NCBI GenBank assembly: GCA_024180945.1
Contig: JAKSGN010000023.1
Span: 682,001 to 746,000, forward strand
Length of the DNA: 64,000 nt
Direction: 5' to 3'
Source: Macrophomina tecta
Lineage: Eukaryota; Ascomycota; Dothideomycetes; Botryosphaeriales; Botryosphaeriaceae
In this document: one piece after another, positions 61,130-64,000 of the stretch
How positions within the stretch are numbered: position 1 is the first letter of the stretch
How the letters are laid out: the number at the start of each line of letters is the position of its first letter
Program-made: the position numbers and the translations under genes
The notes under the pieces: model-generated
Databases searched by the model: none
Seen by the model: the letters and a program-made list of their open reading frames with translations, nothing else
What the model was told of the DNA's origin: nothing

Positions 61130-62960
61130 ACGTAATCAACAAGCGAGTCGCACACACAAGCGAGTCGCACACCTCCCACCTCCATCTCAACTTCAACTCC
61201 TTATGCCTCCGCAAATAAGGTCTGCAAAGGCCCAGAAAGAGGCCAAAGTACGTCTCGCACGTCAGGCCTATGAAAAGGGCCAAATTTCGAGCATTCGCAA
61301 AGCTGCAAAGATCTATAATGTACCTCATAAGACCCTCGACGATCGCATACACGGACGCGTCGCACGCATCAATTTACGCGCACACAATCGCAAACTCACT
61401 CAGACGGAGGAACAAACACTTGTAGAATGGATTCTAGATATGGACGCACGTGGCTACCCACTTAGAATCGATGCAGTGCGTGAGGCAGCCTTATTATTGC
61501 TCAAGGAGCGCGTGGGCGATTCCGCCTATATCGGCATCAACTGGCCTCACAACTTTGTAAACAATCACGACGAGATTAAATCGATGTATACGCGCAAATA
61601 CGACTACCAGAGGGCTCGATGCGAAGATCCAGCAATTATACAGAGCTGGTTTAACCTTATTAGCAATACAAAGCGAAAATATAGGATTGCAGATAAGGAC
61701 TCATACAACTTCGACGAGACAGGCTTTGCAATAGGAATTACAAGCACTTCACGTATTGTCACTTCCTCAGACCGACGTGGCAGGCCTCGTCAAATACAGC
61801 CAGGCGATCGTGAGTGGGCTACTGCCATTAAGACAATCAATGCATTCGGTTGGTGTTTACCTCCTATAGTAATCCTTAAGGGCAAGGTGCACCTATCAAC
61901 CTAGTATAGAACAACTAACCTCCCACCTAAGTGGGTAATTGCGCTCTCTGAGAATGAATGGACCAATAATGAGCTTGGTTTAAAGTGGCTTCAGGACGTC
62001 TTTAATAAATATACGGCTCCAAGAACTATTGGCACATATCGACTCCTTATTCTGGATGGCCATGGAAGCCATGCGACACCAAAATTCGACAAATTCTGCT
62101 CAGAACGGTCAATTATCACGCTCTGTATGCCAGCTCACTCCTCTCACCTCTTACAACCCCTTGATGTGGGCTGTTTTTCGACTTTAAAGTGATCATATGG
62201 GCGCCTGGTTGCAGATCAGATCCGACTTGGTATCAACCATATCGACAAGGCTGAATTCCTACCAATATTCAAGCAGGCACGGGCCGAAGCGCTTTCAAAA
62301 GGCAACATTTTGAGTGGGTTTGCAGCAGCAGGCCTGATTCCATTTGGTCCAGATCGGGTACTCTCGAAGTTGCAAATCCGTATACATAATACACCACCTC
62401 CAGAGCCAATGCAGGCCCCCTGGCATCCAGAAACACCTCACAATGTTGCGCAATTGGAACAGCAGGTTGAGGTAATTAAGGGCTACCTTAAGCGTCGCAC
62501 CCAGAGTCCTCCAACTCCAACAGATGCTGCGTTGAACCGGCTGGTCAAAGGCTGTCAGATGGCCATGCACAGTGTTGTGCTTCTGGCAAGCGAAAATGAG
62601 AAATTAAGGGCTGCAAATGAGAGACAGAAAAGGAGAAAGGCTGCAAAGCGGTCTCAGATATCAAAAGAAACCACTCTTACAGTGGCAGAGGCCCAGGAGC
62701 TCATACAGCAGCCAGAAGTAGCCCCAAACCTTCCTACTTCAACGGTCGTCACTCAGCTGAGAAGTAGTGTTCTGCCTTCCTGTATGAAGTGCTATGCCTC
62801 TGATCATAAAACGAGGTCATGCCATAGGCCTCACTAAATTTATATACCACGTTTTATTTGAATTGTATGAGTTGTTGTGGTGTTAGTCGAGCCACAAAGT
62901 TGAGATGGAGGTGGGAGGTGTGCGACTCGCTTGTGTGTGCGACTCGCTTGTTGATTACGT
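61130..62960 (+). mobile_element. Fot1/pogo-type DNA transposon
   Basis: 1831 bp bounded by 64-bp perfect terminal inverted repeats beginning ACGTAATCAACAAGCGAGTC, flanked by TA on both sides (61128-61129 and 62961-62962). Each terminal repeat contains a tandem pair of the 17-mer ACAAGCGAGTCGCACAC, probably double transposase-binding sites. It carries a full-length transposase gene with two nonsense codons. The perfect ends mean it could still be moved by a transposase from another copy. Confidence 0.95.
61203..62837 (+). pseudogene. pogo/Fot1 transposase with two nonsense codons
   Basis: One register from ATG 61203 to TAA 62837 (544 codons) apart from TAG at 61902-61904 and TGA at 62190-62192. 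The N-terminus has a Psq/CENP-B-type helix-turn-helix (SIRKAAKIYNVPHKTLDDRI). The catalytic acidic residues lie in YNFDETGF, LLILDGHGSH and QPLDVGCF, the DDD arrangement of pogo elements. The C-terminus has a coiled coil and a CMKCYASDHKTRSC cluster. Both stops fit single transitions (TGG to TAG, CGA to TGA), compatible with RIP or cytosine deamination. Confidence 0.9.
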
Positions 62961-62962
62961 TA

Positions 62963-63832
62963 TAATTTGGCCTAGTATAAACTAGCGTATAATAACTAAG
63001 GCTGTAAGCCTCGCTTAGGACTGTACTATGTACTAAGTCGTCTCGCTTTTATCAGGGATCCTTGCCCAGCACATTACGAGGTACCAAGCGATGTGGCGAT
63101 TTTGTATTACACAGAGCGCCACGACCGCCACAGGGTAGATAATAACTTTTCAGCATTGCAGGGAGACTAGGAAATGTAGTTCAAACCGCTCTATAAGTTT
63201 AGTAAGTAAAAATAGCTTAATAGTAATGCTGCGGATTAAGTGGTCCTAATAAACTATAAAAGGATGCTTATTGTAACTATACGCGAAGGCGACGACGCGA
63301 TGTAATTTTTAGAGTAGCTAGAGTATAGAGTGCTTGAAAATGGCCGTAAAATATAATCAATATAAAAATGTACAAAAATTTAGTTCGTTGATGGAACTAG
63401 AAATGCTTAAATGTAAAGTACCAAAGATTTGTCTCGCCACGGGGGGCGTCTCTCGACGCAGGGACAGACGTTACAGAAGTTATTGGGATACGTCTGCGCG
63501 CTTGTGTACAGCCATATTCAAACCGTCCCTAATAAAGTGTGTTTACTGCAGCTCGTAGTGAGCCTAGAGGATAGGTTTGGGGTGTGACCAGATTTCAGTG
63601 AATTGTACAGGTGTTGGAATGTGTTATAACACTTCAGCAGGTCCTGAGAAGCAGGAATGATTGGAGAGAGGCACGGGGGTGCATCTTATCCTCAAGATGC
63701 CTATTTTTACTAACTAGTTATGTTCAGTAGTTACTCCCTTTTAAGCACGTGGTAATAATTTATATTACAACAACACCCAACCATCTCTCCACTTCGAAAG
63801 TTGGACTTTCGCACGATTTTTCTCATACTGCG
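62963..63832. other. non-coding; third LTR-like repeat
   Basis: About 63466-63525 resembles the solo LTR at 41308 (GGGATACGTCTGCGCGC, TACAGCCATATTC). 63590-63780 is the inverted duplicate of 37640-37830 (CCCGTGCCTCTCTCCAATCA in both). No gene. Confidence 0.5.
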
Positions 63833-64000
63833 GCATCTACACGCCCATAAAACCAGTACTCCGCGGTGTACTCGACCTCGATTCCCGTTCCATTGGCTGC
63901 TTCACAGTTTTCTGGCGGCTTGCCACCTGCAGTCACAACCCTATAGATCGCACAAATCTCGTCACTGCCCGAAGCCTCTATCAAGTACAGCCAGTCAGCT
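63833..64000 (-). CDS. DUF3455-like protein, C-terminal part, runs off the window
   Basis: The last 55 codons: DWLYLIEASGSDE, YRVVTAGGKPPENC, IEVEYTAEYWFY and TGA at 63835-63833. It is a close inverted copy of 37440-37607 with a 9-bp in-frame insertion (CAI after DEI). No stop is visible in the part seen, so this copy may be the intact paralogue. DUF3455 proteins have no assigned reaction. Confidence 0.65.

Noticed and set aside
1..64000. CRISPR arrays, operons, bacterial ribosome-binding sites
   Set aside because: No regularly spaced repeats of that type; introns and retroelements show a fungal nuclear genome.

Overview
The window looks like a repeat-rich, gene-poor compartment of a filamentous ascomycete genome (Pezizomycotina-like). 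Reasons: the introns are about 44-67 nt with GTAAGT-type donors, CTRAY-type branch sites and CAG/TAG acceptors. There are two Ty1/copia elements with identical LTRs, a Fot1/pogo element, a hAT element, LINE 3' ends, many solo LTRs, a secreted LPMO-like gene and DUF3455-like fragments. No bacterial features, tRNA, rRNA or CRISPR were found. The species cannot be named from the sequence.

Layout. 1-5.5 kb holds several small lineage-specific genes, two with resolvable introns. 5500-10857 is an intact Ty1/copia element (Copia-1, 290-bp LTRs, TSD CCACT). 11.9-13.3 kb is copy A of a gene-bearing repeat (named R1 here), followed by a decayed pogo relic. 14.3-16.7 kb has two convergent genes of two and three exons. 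18.6-19.8 kb is R1 copy B. 20.2-22.5 kb is nested repeats: a SINE-like copy, a retroposon with a (TCAAA)5 tail, and a LINE inside a copia-type LTR inside another repeat. 24-25.4 kb and 27.4-30.1 kb hold further orphan genes. 30.1-36 kb is a repeat block: SINE-like copy, R1 end, LINE 3' end, defective hAT with a solo LTR, and R1 copy C. 36.4-38.8 kb holds two broken genes separated by an LTR and a secreted LPMO-like gene. 40-42.6 kb has small genes including a RING finger, and 43.5-44.5 kb a secreted Ser/Thr/Gly-rich protein. 47933-53700 is a second intact copia element (Copia-2, 208-bp LTRs, TSD AATAT) lying inside an intron of a small minus-strand gene. 56.9-57.9 kb encodes an AT-hook protein. 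58.6-63 kb has a solo LTR, a 27-bp LINE-derived insertion, a LINE 3' end, a gene bracketed by 73-bp direct repeats and a pogo element with 64-bp terminal inverted repeats and two nonsense codons. The right edge (63.4-64 kb) is an inverted duplicate of 37.4-38.0 kb.

How it fits together. Most sequence is selfish DNA in several age classes: two copia insertions with no visible LTR divergence, moderately decayed pogo and hAT copies, and old relics. Host genes are short, mostly unrecognised and often carry single nonsense codons. The most novel material is the R1 family, whose exon-intron-exon reading frame is shared by three copies, and a small repeat with a hairpin that changes in a compensatory way plus a tRNA-like A box. 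No operon-like or pathway clustering is visible.
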